A stretch of 64,000 nucleotides of DNA from contig NZ_JAQFIF010000013.1 in NCBI RefSeq assembly GCF_029504395.1, positions 1 to 64,000 of the forward strand, given 5' to 3'. Origin of the DNA: Arthrobacter sp. ES3-54. GTDB lineage: Bacteria > Actinomycetota > Actinomycetes > Actinomycetales > Micrococcaceae. Below are positions 26,806-37,281 of this stretch, one piece after another. Within the stretch, counting starts at the first letter, position 1, and every line of letters starts with the position of its first letter. The notes under the pieces were generated by a model. The model saw only the letters and a program-made list of their open reading frames with translations. It was not told the DNA's origin and searched no databases. The translations under genes and the position numbers were made by a program.

Positions 26806-27093
26806 GTGAAAAGCCAGGATGAAACGCTGGAAGACTGGTGCCGTGCTCTGCTCCAGGCCCTGGAGCTGGAAGACGTTGAGATTGACGTGAACGAGGTCCT
26901 CGCCCTGGCCGGGGTGGCCGCCCACTCCGTGGTGCGCCCGGCGGCGCCGCTGACCACGTTCATTGCCGGCTTTGCCGCCGGTCTGGCCTCCGGCTCGGGG
27001 CAGGCCACGGATTCCGTGTCCATGGAGGCCGCGATGGCCGTGGCGCGCCGGCTCGCCAAGGACTACGCAGCCGCCGAAGCTTCCGGGGCATGA
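26806..27093 (+). CDS. DUF6457 domain protein
   Basis: This 95-residue protein (begins MKSQDETLEDWCRALLQALE) has the small helical form of DUF6457. The family sits with molybdenum cofactor genes in actinobacteria and is sometimes fused to MobA. The GTG start follows GGAGG. Its stop overlaps the moeA start by 4 bp (ATGA), indicating translational coupling between mobA, this gene and moeA. A biochemical role is not known. Confidence 0.8.
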   Translation: MKSQDETLEDWCRALLQALELEDVEIDVNEVLALAGVAAHSVVRPAAPLTTFIAGFAAGLASGSGQATDSVSMEAAMAVARRLAKDYAAAEASGA

Positions 27094-28712
27094 CGGCTAC
27101 GGCCCCGGACGGCAGCGGACCCCCCGCCGCCGCAGATGGAGATGCAGGCGGAAATGGAGTCAGAGATGGCGGTGGAGATGGAGTCCGAGGCGGCATTAGA
27201 GACGGCCTCGAAGTCGGCCCCATAGAGCCCCGCATCCAGACGGACCCGGACACAGCGGACGAGGACACTGCCGGCCAGGACGCGGCGGACCCGGACACAG
27301 CGGACGAGGACACTGCCGGTCAGGACGCGGCGGACCAGGACGCAGTGGACGCCGACACTGCCGGCCAGGACACAGGTGACGAAGGCGCGGCAGAGGAGCC
27401 GCACAGGCACCTGGCCCACTCGTGGCAGGAGGCCCGGCAACTCGCGTTCGACTGTGCCGCTCCCCTCCCGGCCGCCCCCGTCCCGCTCCGGCAGGCGCTG
27501 GGCCGGACCCTCGCCGCGGACGTCGTTGCCCTGCAGGACATGCCCCATTACGCCTCCTCTGCCATGGACGGCTGGGCCGTCAACGGCAGCGGTCCCTGGA
27601 TCCTGGCCGAACCCAACCAGCGGCTGGCACCGCATCAGGCAAGCCCGATTGCCACCGGCGGCCTCATTCCGGCCGGGGCCAAGGCGGTGCTGCGCAGCGA
27701 AAGCGGCGTCATCGACGCCGACGAGGACGGCCTGCCCGTCCTGAAACTGGGCGGTACCGCGAAACCTGGCGACCCTCGGAACGGGGACCACATCAGGAAA
27801 GCGGGGGAGGAAGCCGCGGCCGGAGACGTCCTGATCAAACGTGGCACCGTCCTGAACCCGGCGCACCTGGCCCTCGCCGCGCTGGCTGGAAGCGACGCCC
27901 TTCCGGTGCTCGGCAAGGCCGTGGTGCGGCTCGTCTTCACCGGCTCGGAGGTCGTGGCGTCCGGGATGCCGGCGCCCGGGCAGGTCCGGGACACTTTCGG
28001 ACCCCAACTGGCGGCGGTGGTGGGAATGCTCGGCGGGATCTGCACCGAAGAAGTGAAAATCGGCGACACCTACGCCGAATGGCTCGCCGCGCTCGAGGAT
28101 ACCGATCCTGCCGCAGACGGCTTGCCTGCCGACGTCGTCATCACCACCGGCGGCACGGGCCGCTCCGGAACGGACCACCTCCGGCGTTCGGCCGCCGAGC
28201 TCGGCGGCCGCCTGCTAATCGACGGGGTGGCCATGCGCCCCGGCCACCCCGCCGTGCTGGCCGAGCTGCCGGACGGCCGGTACATTCTCGGCCTACCGGG
28301 AAACCCGCTCGCGGCCATGATGGCACTGTCCACGATCGGAGCCCCACTCCTCGCGGCCCTGGGGCACGGACCCATCCCCCCGCTCAGTGAGGTGCCCTGC
28401 GGCTCAACGATTGACGCCGATCCGGGCCGGACGCGGCTCATGCCCTTCCGGCTGCTCTATGGGATGGCGTCGCCGGCGCAGCACACCGGCCCGGGCATGA
28501 TGCGGGGTTTGGCCGCCGCCGACGGCGTGCTGGTGGTCCCGCCCCACGGCGTGCAGCTGGGGGAACTGGTCCCCGCCTTCGCACTCCCTTGGGGTGCGCC
28601 GCTGCCTGACCCTGCGGCCGCGCCCGCCGCGCAGAAGCCGGCGGCGAAGCGGACCGCCAGGAAAACCACGGCCAGCGACGGTCCGGTGGACTGGAGCGCC
28701 CTCCTGGACTGA
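27090..28712 (+). CDS. moeA: Molybdopterin molybdenumtransferase with acidic repeat N-terminus
   Basis: This 540-residue protein has a MoeA core from about residue 105. It includes MPHYASSAMDGWAV, the MPT-binding-like TTGGTGRSGTDH and LPGNPLAAM. MoeA inserts molybdate into adenylated molybdopterin. The first 100 residues are not MoeA-like: Gly/Asp-rich sequence followed by three 15-residue acidic repeats (DPDTADEDTAGQDAA type, residues 52-96). A basic Ala/Lys tail ends the protein. The ATG overlaps the previous stop by 4 bp. An internal start closer to the core cannot be excluded. Confidence 0.88.
   Translation: MTATAPDGSGPPAAADGDAGGNGVRDGGGDGVRGGIRDGLEVGPIEPRIQTDPDTADEDTAGQDAADPDTADEDTAGQDAADQDAVDADTAGQDTGDEGAAEEPHRHLAHSWQEARQLAFDCAAPLPAAPVPLRQALGRTLAADVVALQDMPHYASSAMDGWAVNGSGPWILAEPNQRLAPHQASPIATGGLIPAGAKAVLRSESGVIDADEDGLPVLKLGGTAKPGDPRNGDHIRKAGEEAAAGDVLIKRGTVLNPAHLALAALAGSDALPVLGKAVVRLVFTGSEVVASGMPAPGQVRDTFGPQLAAVVGMLGGICTEEVKIGDTYAEWLAALEDTDPAADGLPADVVITTGGTGRSGTDHLRRSAAELGGRLLIDGVAMRPGHPAVLAELPDGRYILGLPGNPLAAMMALSTIGAPLLAALGHGPIPPLSEVPCGSTIDADPGRTRLMPFRLLYGMASPAQHTGPGMMRGLAAADGVLVVPPHGVQLGELVPAFALPWGAPLPDPAAAPAAQKPAAKRTARKTTASDGPVDWSALLD
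27243..27377 (+). repeat. Three 45-bp tandem repeats inside moeA
   Basis: Copies at 27243-27287, 27288-27332 and 27333-27377 encode DPDTADEDTAGQDAA twice, nearly identical at DNA level, and then DQDAVDADTAGQDTG. The unit is a multiple of three, so copy-number changes would stay in frame. Confidence 0.85.
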
Positions 28713-28834
28713 GCCGTGGTTGACCTCTGGTTGAGCCTTGGCCCGCTGCGCTGGCTTCAGGATCAGGCACTTACAATGATGGAACCAGCCAAAGAATCAC
28801 GACAACCGCACAACATGTTGCATAGGAGCACCGG

Positions 28835-29707
28835 ATGGGCCGTGTCACGCAGCGCCGCAAAGTGCACAAGATCGTCCTGGACGGGTCCCCGCAGGCCCTC
28901 GAATTCCCGGTCCGGCACCGGGAGGACGTCCTAGCCGTCGAGGAACCGCTGGAAATCCGGCTCGGAAACATGTCATTTTCCGTCACGATGCGGACACCGG
29001 GCAATGACTTCGACCTCGTCGCAGGGTTCCTCGTCTCAGAGGGGATCATCTGGGCTCCCGAGCAGCTGGTCTCGCTCAGGTTCTGCGCCGGCGAAGACGC
29101 CGACGGCATCCAAACGTTCAACGTCGTGGAGGCCCAACTCCGGCCCGACGTCGTGCGGCCCGAGACCGGACGAAACGTCTTTACCTCCAGTTCCTGCGGG
29201 ATCTGCGGGACGGACTCGATCGACGCCGTGCGCAAGTCCTCGCACTACAGCCCGGCACAGGATCCGTTGACAGTTCCGGTGGAAACGCTCGCGGCCCTCC
29301 CGGACACCCTCCGGTCCGCCCAGGAGGTCTTTGACGTCACCGGCGGCGTGCACGCCGCCGGACTCTTCAGGATTTCCGACGACGGCTCGGCCGAGCTGTT
29401 GTGCCTCCGCGAAGACGTCGGACGGCACAACGCGGTGGACAAGGTGGTGGGCTGGGCGCTCCGCGAAGGCCTGCTGCCGCTCCGGGGCACCGTGCTGCAG
29501 GTGTCCGGCAGGGCATCGTTCGAGCTCGTCCAAAAGGCGGCCCTCGCCGGAATCCCGGTCCTTGCCGCCGTCAGTGCCCCCTCCAGCCTGGCCGTCGAGC
29601 TGGCCGAGGCCAGCGGTATGACCCTGGCCGGCTTCAGCCGCCGGACCAGCCTGAACGTGTATGCAGGCCAGCAGCGCGTCGCGGTTCCGGCCCCCGCGGC
29701 CGGCTAA
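28835..29707 (+). CDS. fdhD: Formate dehydrogenase accessory sulfurtransferase FdhD
   Basis: This 290-residue protein matches FdhD. It has the sulfur-carrying cysteine motif SSSCGICGTDS (Cys121, Cys124) and GRHNAVDKVVGW, SGRASFELVQKA and a final SLNVYAG. FdhD passes sulfur from a cysteine desulfurase to the molybdenum-bis-MGD cofactor of formate dehydrogenase. No formate dehydrogenase structural gene is in the window. The ATG at 28835 follows AGGAGC. It continues the molybdenum theme of the preceding three genes but has its own 122-bp upstream gap. Confidence 0.93.
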   Translation: MGRVTQRRKVHKIVLDGSPQALEFPVRHREDVLAVEEPLEIRLGNMSFSVTMRTPGNDFDLVAGFLVSEGIIWAPEQLVSLRFCAGEDADGIQTFNVVEAQLRPDVVRPETGRNVFTSSSCGICGTDSIDAVRKSSHYSPAQDPLTVPVETLAALPDTLRSAQEVFDVTGGVHAAGLFRISDDGSAELLCLREDVGRHNAVDKVVGWALREGLLPLRGTVLQVSGRASFELVQKAALAGIPVLAAVSAPSSLAVELAEASGMTLAGFSRRTSLNVYAGQQRVAVPAPAAG

Positions 29708-29796
29708 CGGCAACACTTGGCCAACAGGTTCCCCACGGCGTAAGTTTTATCCATCGATTGGAGCCAATCGAACCACCAGCGCTGAAGAGGATCACA

Positions 29797-32700
29797 TTGC
29801 ACGACGACCGCCGTCTTACGGAAGTCCGGCTGGACCGCTTTCTGCGTGACCGCATCGCCCCGGCCGTCTACCCGCGCAGCATCCCGCTGGCACTGAGCAG
29901 CTGGGACGCGCCGGACGAACCCGTGCCGGTGCTGGAGGCCCTGCGGCAGGAGTTCACGGCGCAGGAACACGGCGCGGCGTGGGGCCGCCCGTGGAGCACC
30001 AAATGGCTCCGGCTCCGGGGCGAGGTGCCGGAGGCCTGGGGAACCGCGGCCGGCACGTCGGTGGAAGTCCTCGTGGACCTGGGTTTCAGGGGCGAGCTCC
30101 CGGGCTTCCAGTGCGAAGGCATCGCCTGGCGGTCCGACGGGACCATCATCAAAGCCATTTCGCCACGGAACCAGTACATCCCGCTCAAGCTCCTGGGCAC
30201 AGGCATGGCGGTCGACTTCTACGTCGAAGCCGCGGCCAACCCCGACTTGTCCCAGAACTGGACATTCGCCGCCACCCCCTACGGCGACAAAGCGACGTCG
30301 GGCAGCGAACCGAAGTACCGTCTCGGCAGGATCGCCATCGCCGAACGCAACCAGACGGTCTGGGAACTGCAGCAGGACATCCTCACCCTTGCCGGGCTGA
30401 TGCACGAGCTGCCCATGGAGCTGCCCCGCCGCCACGAAATCCTGCGGGCGCTGGAACGCATGCTGGACATCATGGATCCCGACGACGTGGCCGGTACCGC
30501 AGAGGCCGGACGGTCGGCCCTCACCGACGTCCTGTCCCGGCCGGCCTACGCCTCGGCGCACCAGCTCGTGGCCACGGGCCACGCCCATATCGATTCGGCC
30601 TGGCTGTGGCCGGTACGGGAAACCATCCGCAAGTGCGCCCGGACGTTCTCCAACGTCGTCGCGCTGATGGACGAGTATCCCGATTTCATCTTTTCGTGTT
30701 CCTCGGCCCAGCAGCTCGCGTGGATGAAAGAGTACTATCCGGAGCTCTTCGGACGAATCCGGGACAAGGTCCGCGCCGGCCAGTTCGTTCCTGTTGGCGG
30801 CATGTGGGTCGAATCAGACTCGAACATGCCCGGCGGCGAGGCCATGGCACGGCAGTTCCTCGAGGGCAAGAGCTTTTTCCTGGCCGAATTCGGGGTGGAA
30901 TGCGAGGAAGCGTGGCTCCCGGACACGTTCGGGTATTCCGCGGCGCTGCCGCAGATCATCAAGGCTGCGGGCAGCCGCTGGTTCCTGACCCAGAAGATCT
31001 CGTGGAACCAGGTCAATAGGATGCCCCACCACACCTTCAACTGGGAGGGAATCGACGGCACCCGGGTCTTCACCCATTTCCCGCCGGTGGACAGCTACAA
31101 CTCCGATCTCGGCGCCCGGGACCTGGCGCACGCAGAACGGAACTACCGGGACCACGGACGCGGAGGCACCTCGCTGGTTCCGTTCGGGTACGGCGACGGC
31201 GGCGGCGGGCCAACACGCGAGATGCTGGCCGCGGCGCAGCGCACGTCGGACCTGGAAGGATCCCCGAAGGTGCGGATCGGCTCGGCAGCCAGCTTCTTTG
31301 GGCAGGCCCAGGCCGAGTATGGGCCCCTGCCGGTCTGGGTGGGGGAGATGTACCTGGAACTGCACCGCGGCACCTACACCAGCCAGGCCAGGACCAAGCT
31401 GGGAAACCGGCGCAGCGAGCACCTTCTCCGGGAGGCGGAGCTCTGGAGCGCCACCGCGGCAGTGCGTGCCGGGCACAGCTACCCGGCTGCGGAGCTCAAC
31501 CGCCTCTGGCGGCTGGTCCTGCTGCAGCAGTTTCATGACATCCTGCCGGGGAGTTCCATCGCGTGGGTCCACCAGGACGCCGAACGGAACTACGCCGCCG
31601 TCGAACGGGGGCTGGAAGCGATCATCACGGACGCCGCGGCCGCGGCACTCGGCACCGGCAGCCGGGAATTCCTCCTCAACGCCGCCCCGCAGGAGCGCCA
31701 GGGCGTGCCTGCCCTGGCCGCTGCCGAGCCGGTCCAGCCCGGGCAGCCGGTAGAGGTCACCGAGGCGGACGGCGGCTACATCCTGGACAACGGCATCATC
31801 CGGGCCGTCGTGGATGCCAACGGACTGTTGGCCTCGCTCACAGACCGTGCCGCCGGACGCGAGGCGATTGCTCCCGGCGAGTTCGGCAACCTCCTGGAGC
31901 TGCACCGGGACACGCCGAATGAATGGGACGCGTGGGACATCGACGCTTTCTACCGCAGGAACGTTGTCCGGCTGGTCGAGGCGCGTTCCGTGACACTGGA
32001 GCGCGACCCCGGGGGGGATAGCCCGAACGCCGTCGTGGTGGTGGAGCGGATGGCCGGCTCCTCGCCCGTGACCCAGCGGATAGCGCTCGCCGCGGGCGCC
32101 GGCTCGCTCGCGATCACCACGCTTGTGGACTGGCAGGAGAGCGAAAAACTGCTCAAGCTGGGCTTTGCCCTGGACGTCAGGGCAGACCGCTCGGCGGCGG
32201 AGACGCAGTTTGGGCACGTGTTCCGCCCCACCCACGTCAACACGTCCTGGGAGGCTGCGAAATTCGAGATCTGCGCCCACCGCTGGATCCACGTCGCCGA
32301 GCCGGGCTACGGGGTGGCCATCTCCAACGCTTCCAGCTACGGCCACGACGTCACCCGCAACGTCCGGGAGGACGACGGCGGGACCACCACCACAGTGCGG
32401 GTCTCGCTCCTGCGGGCACCGAAGTTTCCGGATCCGGGCGCGGACCAGGGCAGACACGAGCTTCACGTCACGATCCGGCCGGGTGCCACCATCGCAGACG
32501 CCGTCGAGGAGGGCTACCGCACCAACCTGGCCCCGCGGGTGGTGCAAGGGTCCCACGGGGTGGAGCCGCTGGTCACCGTGGTCAACCCGGCCCTCGTCAT
32601 TGAAGCGGTCAAACTCGCTGAAGACGGCTCCGGCGACGTGATTGTCCGGCTGTACGAATCGCTGGGGGAACGGTCCACTGGCCTCCTGAAGGCCAATTTC

Positions 32701-32832
32701 CCGGTCCGCGGGCTGCACGCCGTGGACCTGTTGGAACGGCCCGTCGACGCCCCGGGCGTGACGGCGGGCCCCGACTCCGCCGAGCTCACGCTGCGGCCGT
32801 TCCAGCTGGTCACGCTGAGGTTTGTCCGCTGA
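29797..32832 (+). CDS. Alpha-mannosidase, glycoside hydrolase family 38
   Basis: This 1011-residue enzyme matches the bacterial cytosolic GH38 family. The zinc- and nucleophile-bearing motifs are visible: GHAHIDSAWLWPVRET near residue 260, EAWLPDTFGYSAALPQI and QQFHDILPGSSIAWVHQD. It hydrolyses alpha-mannosidic bonds. The TTG start at 29797 is supported by GAAGAGG at ideal spacing; the open frame upstream runs through fdhD as a shadow. No sugar transporter or regulator is adjacent. The 244 bp after its stop hold no gene that I can see. Confidence 0.92.
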   Translation: MHDDRRLTEVRLDRFLRDRIAPAVYPRSIPLALSSWDAPDEPVPVLEALRQEFTAQEHGAAWGRPWSTKWLRLRGEVPEAWGTAAGTSVEVLVDLGFRGELPGFQCEGIAWRSDGTIIKAISPRNQYIPLKLLGTGMAVDFYVEAAANPDLSQNWTFAATPYGDKATSGSEPKYRLGRIAIAERNQTVWELQQDILTLAGLMHELPMELPRRHEILRALERMLDIMDPDDVAGTAEAGRSALTDVLSRPAYASAHQLVATGHAHIDSAWLWPVRETIRKCARTFSNVVALMDEYPDFIFSCSSAQQLAWMKEYYPELFGRIRDKVRAGQFVPVGGMWVESDSNMPGGEAMARQFLEGKSFFLAEFGVECEEAWLPDTFGYSAALPQIIKAAGSRWFLTQKISWNQVNRMPHHTFNWEGIDGTRVFTHFPPVDSYNSDLGARDLAHAERNYRDHGRGGTSLVPFGYGDGGGGPTREMLAAAQRTSDLEGSPKVRIGSAASFFGQAQAEYGPLPVWVGEMYLELHRGTYTSQARTKLGNRRSEHLLREAELWSATAAVRAGHSYPAAELNRLWRLVLLQQFHDILPGSSIAWVHQDAERNYAAVERGLEAIITDAAAAALGTGSREFLLNAAPQERQGVPALAAAEPVQPGQPVEVTEADGGYILDNGIIRAVVDANGLLASLTDRAAGREAIAPGEFGNLLELHRDTPNEWDAWDIDAFYRRNVVRLVEARSVTLERDPGGDSPNAVVVVERMAGSSPVTQRIALAAGAGSLAITTLVDWQESEKLLKLGFALDVRADRSAAETQFGHVFRPTHVNTSWEAAKFEICAHRWIHVAEPGYGVAISNASSYGHDVTRNVREDDGGTTTTVRVSLLRAPKFPDPGADQGRHELHVTIRPGATIADAVEEGYRTNLAPRVVQGSHGVEPLVTVVNPALVIEAVKLAEDGSGDVIVRLYESLGERSTGLLKANFPVRGLHAVDLLERPVDAPGVTAGPDSAELTLRPFQLVTLRFVR

Positions 32833-33076
32833 CAGGTAGGGGCCGTCTGCCACGACCACCGCAGGGACAAGACCACAGGGACAACGACCGCAGGGGAAAC
32901 CGGAAAACACCCTTAAACAGGCTGAGTGGGAGCGGTCCTTGCGGACCGCTACCACTCATCCCCCCAATGGCGCTTGGACGACTGCCTCTGCTTCGCACGG
33001 CTGACTTCCGTACACGAAGCGATTGCCGCTTTCACACATTCATGATTCTGTCACGATCTAATGATTTTGTGAATGC

Positions 33077-33820
33077 CTACCCTTGATTCTTGCGAAATGT
33101 TGCGCGCGCGTTGCCAGATTCCTTGGCGACGCGCCCGGAAGCCCAGAACATTCCCAGGCCCAGGACATAGCCCAGGACGGCCAAATAGTTGACCGTTTGC
33201 TGCGCGAGGATCCAGCTCTCCGGTGCAAAGGAGGCGGGGACGCTGCAAGCGGTGGCGAGGGCGCCGAGGCACGTCAGGAGGGCCGCGGCACGCACCAGCC
33301 GCGGCAACTGGCTCCTGGTGGTGGCCAGCAATGCCGGCAGCAGGGCGAGGGAGACGAAGGCAGGATAGGTGCGGCCCGCCGCGGCGTAGAACGGCGCCAG
33401 GACGGCATTGCGTCCACCGTTGTCCGTGATGTCGAGCATGCCGGCCGAGGACCCGCGGGTGTCCATGAGGAAGAAGGTCACCGCTACGGCGGCAACACTG
33501 ACGGCCAGGGCCCAGCGTCCGGGCGGCCCCGCGATGAGGCGGTAGCCGCGCTCGTCTGCCAGTCCCTGCGCCACGCGCAGACCGACCAGCAGGACCGCGG
33601 CGAATACGAGGAAGCGCAAGATCAGGTGGGTTAGGTTCCATCCGCCCAGCGCCGCGTCGATCGCCTCGTAGGGGCCGGGCACTGAGAGCAGGCTGCACAG
33701 GGTGGCCAGAACCAGTATCCAGAAAACGGTCCTGTTGCGCCCTTGGATCGCATCCGGAACGCGGAGGAGGAGTACCACGGAGCATATGATCAGCGTGCCC
33801 CACTGGAGGGTTGCAATCAT
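33077..33820 (-). CDS. Seven-helix membrane protein, paralogue B of a tandem pair
   Basis: This 247-residue protein has about seven hydrophobic helices, begins MIATLQWGTLIICSVVLLLR and contains FLMDTRGSSAGM. It is clearly a paralogue of the gene immediately upstream (33862-34593): same N-terminus, helix pattern and GSSAG motif, roughly 45% identical by eye. Both are preceded by the same GGGAGAACC ribosome-binding site. I do not recognise the family with certainty. Its place behind a helix-turn-helix regulator suggests a regulated membrane module such as a sensor or transporter. Confidence 0.7.
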   Translation of the reverse strand: MIATLQWGTLIICSVVLLLRVPDAIQGRNRTVFWILVLATLCSLLSVPGPYEAIDAALGGWNLTHLILRFLVFAAVLLVGLRVAQGLADERGYRLIAGPPGRWALAVSVAAVAVTFFLMDTRGSSAGMLDITDNGGRNAVLAPFYAAAGRTYPAFVSLALLPALLATTRSQLPRLVRAAALLTCLGALATACSVPASFAPESWILAQQTVNYLAVLGYVLGLGMFWASGRVAKESGNARATFRKNQG

Positions 33821-33861
33821 TCCGGGTTCTCCCACATCACTCCTGCTCAGCCCCAAGACGG

Positions 33862-34593
33862 TCAGGTCATGCCAGCTTGCTTCTTCGGCGCCCGCTTCGC
33901 AAGCGTCTTGGCCAACCAGATCAGGGACAGCCCCAGAACCAGGCACAGGACGGCCGAGTAGTTGAAGACGAACCGCATGAATCCGAGGGATGGAGGAATG
34001 ACCGGGGAGAGCAGGCTCAGGGAGATGGCTACGGTGCCCAGCGCGAGCAACGCCGCGCTGGACCGGACGAGGACTGGGAAGCCGCTGCGCAGGGTCCGCA
34101 CCATGGCCGGAAACAGGGCCACGGTGATGAACGCCGGATAGAGGCGCCCTGCGGCACCGTAATACTCCACCAAGGCGGCATTGCGGTCATCCTTGGCGAA
34201 CACGGCGACCAGCCCCGCCGAGGAGCCGGCGGTGTCCATCATGAGGAAGACTGCCACCACCGCAGCCGAGACGGCTGCGGCTACCGCAATTCCAACAGGG
34301 CCGGTGATGAGCCGCAGGGCGTCGTCTGCGCTGAAGCCCCGGGCCACCCGGACTCCCAGGAAGAAGATGGCGGCGAAAATGACGAAGCGCAGCACCAGGT
34401 TGGCGATGTTCATGCCTCCCAGGGTCTGGTCCACGGCCAAATACGGGGCATCGATGCTGAGCAGGATCGCCAGGGTCATTAGCGCAAAGATGGCGAACAA
34501 GGACCGGTTCTCACCCCGGAGGACGCTGGGCACGCGGGCGAGCGTGACGACGCCGCACACCGCCAGCGTGGTCCACTGCAGGGTCGCGATCAT
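33862..34593 (-). CDS. Seven-helix membrane protein, paralogue A of a tandem pair
   Basis: This 243-residue protein has about seven hydrophobic helices, begins MIATLQWTTLAVCGVVTLAR and contains FLMMDTAGSSAGL. The ATG at 34593 overlaps the TGA of the regulator gene by 4 bp, and GGGAGAACC precedes it. Paralogue B follows 41 bp downstream. The basic C-terminus (KTLAKRAPKKQAGMT) suggests a cytosolic end. Function is unknown. Regulator, A and B form one operon on the minus strand. Confidence 0.7.
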   Translation of the reverse strand: MIATLQWTTLAVCGVVTLARVPSVLRGENRSLFAIFALMTLAILLSIDAPYLAVDQTLGGMNIANLVLRFVIFAAIFFLGVRVARGFSADDALRLITGPVGIAVAAAVSAAVVAVFLMMDTAGSSAGLVAVFAKDDRNAALVEYYGAAGRLYPAFITVALFPAMVRTLRSGFPVLVRSSAALLALGTVAISLSLLSPVIPPSLGFMRFVFNYSAVLCLVLGLSLIWLAKTLAKRAPKKQAGMT

Positions 34594-35336
34594 CCGAGGT
34601 TCTCCCAAATCTTTTCTGTTTGTGCCTGCTCCTGTTCGTGGCGCCGCAGTGCTTTGCCGAGCGCCTGTAGCCGCTCCCCGGCCAGGGCGCTAAGTTCTCC
34701 GACGGAGAGGGCATCCAACGCGGCCTGCTTCGCCCCTGCCGTCCAGCCGGCCTCGGCCTCGGTTATCAAGCCCGTGGCCACGAACCCGCCCGTGAAGCCT
34801 ACGCCCGCCGCGCGGGCAGTCGCGACCGCCAGCTCGGGGGACAGCCTGTTGGCCGTGAGCTGGGCCGAATAATTTTGCGGTGCCACGCCGGTGGCAGCCG
34901 AAACCCGGTGACGCAACTCACCGTCGTCAATCGCGTCCACCCAGTTCCGGACGGAAGTGGCGTGCGGGGCGGGGCTCAGCGGCGGGTTCATGGAGTTGCC
35001 ATGGTCACCGTAGCCACCGTAGGCCGGGGAGGAACGGGAAATGACTGCGCGCAACAGGTCCATGGTGGCAACCTGGCTGACGAGTTCGGCCGGGGTCGGC
35101 GGCTGCGGCGGGGCGGCGAGTTCCGCATAGTGGTCAAAGGAACCGAGTTCCGCCAGCGGACTCAAATCCAGGGCCCGGCTGATGCTGACCAGAGTGGTTT
35201 CGGCCACTTTCCCGCGCACCAGCTGCTGCGCAAAGGTGGTGCGCTTGATCCCGGAGATCCTGCAGATATCGGCTGTGCTCGCGGACGGGGCAACCCGATG
35301 AAGCCAGAGTTGGAACGCCTTTGCGGGTAGTGGCAT
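34590..35336 (-). CDS. Helix-turn-helix (XRE-like) regulator leading the membrane-protein operon
   Basis: This 248-residue protein has an N-terminal helix-turn-helix: TADICRISGIKRTTFAQQLVRGKVAE within its first 50 residues, as split between TADICRISGIK and RTTFAQQLVRG. A second, repeated-looking region follows (VSAATGVAPQNYSAQLTANR, about 145-165) that also reads like a DNA-binding helix pair. The C-terminus is helical and charged. The ATG at 35336 follows AGGAAG. It overlaps the next gene by 4 bp, so it probably regulates, or acts with, the two membrane proteins. Confidence 0.7.
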   Translation of the reverse strand: MPLPAKAFQLWLHRVAPSASTADICRISGIKRTTFAQQLVRGKVAETTLVSISRALDLSPLAELGSFDHYAELAAPPQPPTPAELVSQVATMDLLRAVISRSSPAYGGYGDHGNSMNPPLSPAPHATSVRNWVDAIDDGELRHRVSAATGVAPQNYSAQLTANRLSPELAVATARAAGVGFTGGFVATGLITEAEAGWTAGAKQAALDALSVGELSALAGERLQALGKALRRHEQEQAQTEKIWENLG

Positions 35337-35441
35337 CTAGGGCTTCCTGCGGAGTCGATGGGCAGTATGGCTACTGGCATGCGGTGGGGCAGTGGAGATT
35401 GGGGCGGGTAATGGAAGCGGTGTGGCGGTGTGGGCTGGGAT

Positions 35442-35470
35442 TTTACGTGAGGTCCTAATTCAACTATGCT
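35442..35470 (+). promoter_or_regulatory. Candidate promoter of the ABC-F / ABC exporter operon
   Basis: TTTACG (35442-35447) and TATGCT (35465-35470) are separated by 17 bp. Transcription would begin near 35477, directly before a strong hairpin, leaving a structured leader of about 137 nt. Confidence 0.55.
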
Positions 35471-35478
35471 AAATGGTC

Positions 35479-35523
35479 GAACCCGCTGGTCCGTACACCC
35501 CCCAAGTCCGGACCGGCGGGTTC
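35479..35523 (+). terminator. Attenuator-like hairpin in the ABC-F leader
   Basis: GAACCCGCTGGTCCG (35479-35493) pairs with CGGACCGGCGGGTTC (35509-35523) over 15 bp, with one G-T pair and a 15-nt loop, followed by TTCT. It lies downstream of the only plausible promoter and upstream of the gene, so it would act on this transcript itself. Two more hairpins follow, GGCCG/CGGCC (35534-35548) and GACGGGC/GCCCGTC (35555-35575). Confidence 0.6.
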
Positions 35524-35613
35524 TTCTATGCCCGGCCGGTTTTCGGCCCGCCGGGACGGGCGGGTTCTGCCCGTCGGGGCGGTCCGTTTGGGCCGCAGTG
35601 AGAGGATTAACTA

Positions 35614-37277
<1,664 letters not shown>

Positions 37278-37281
<4 letters not shown>

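Noticed and set aside
29401..29796. Longer start for the alpha-mannosidase inside fdhD
   Set aside because: That stretch is a shadow frame of fdhD. The TTG at 29797 has GAAGAGG at correct spacing and gives the normal family length.
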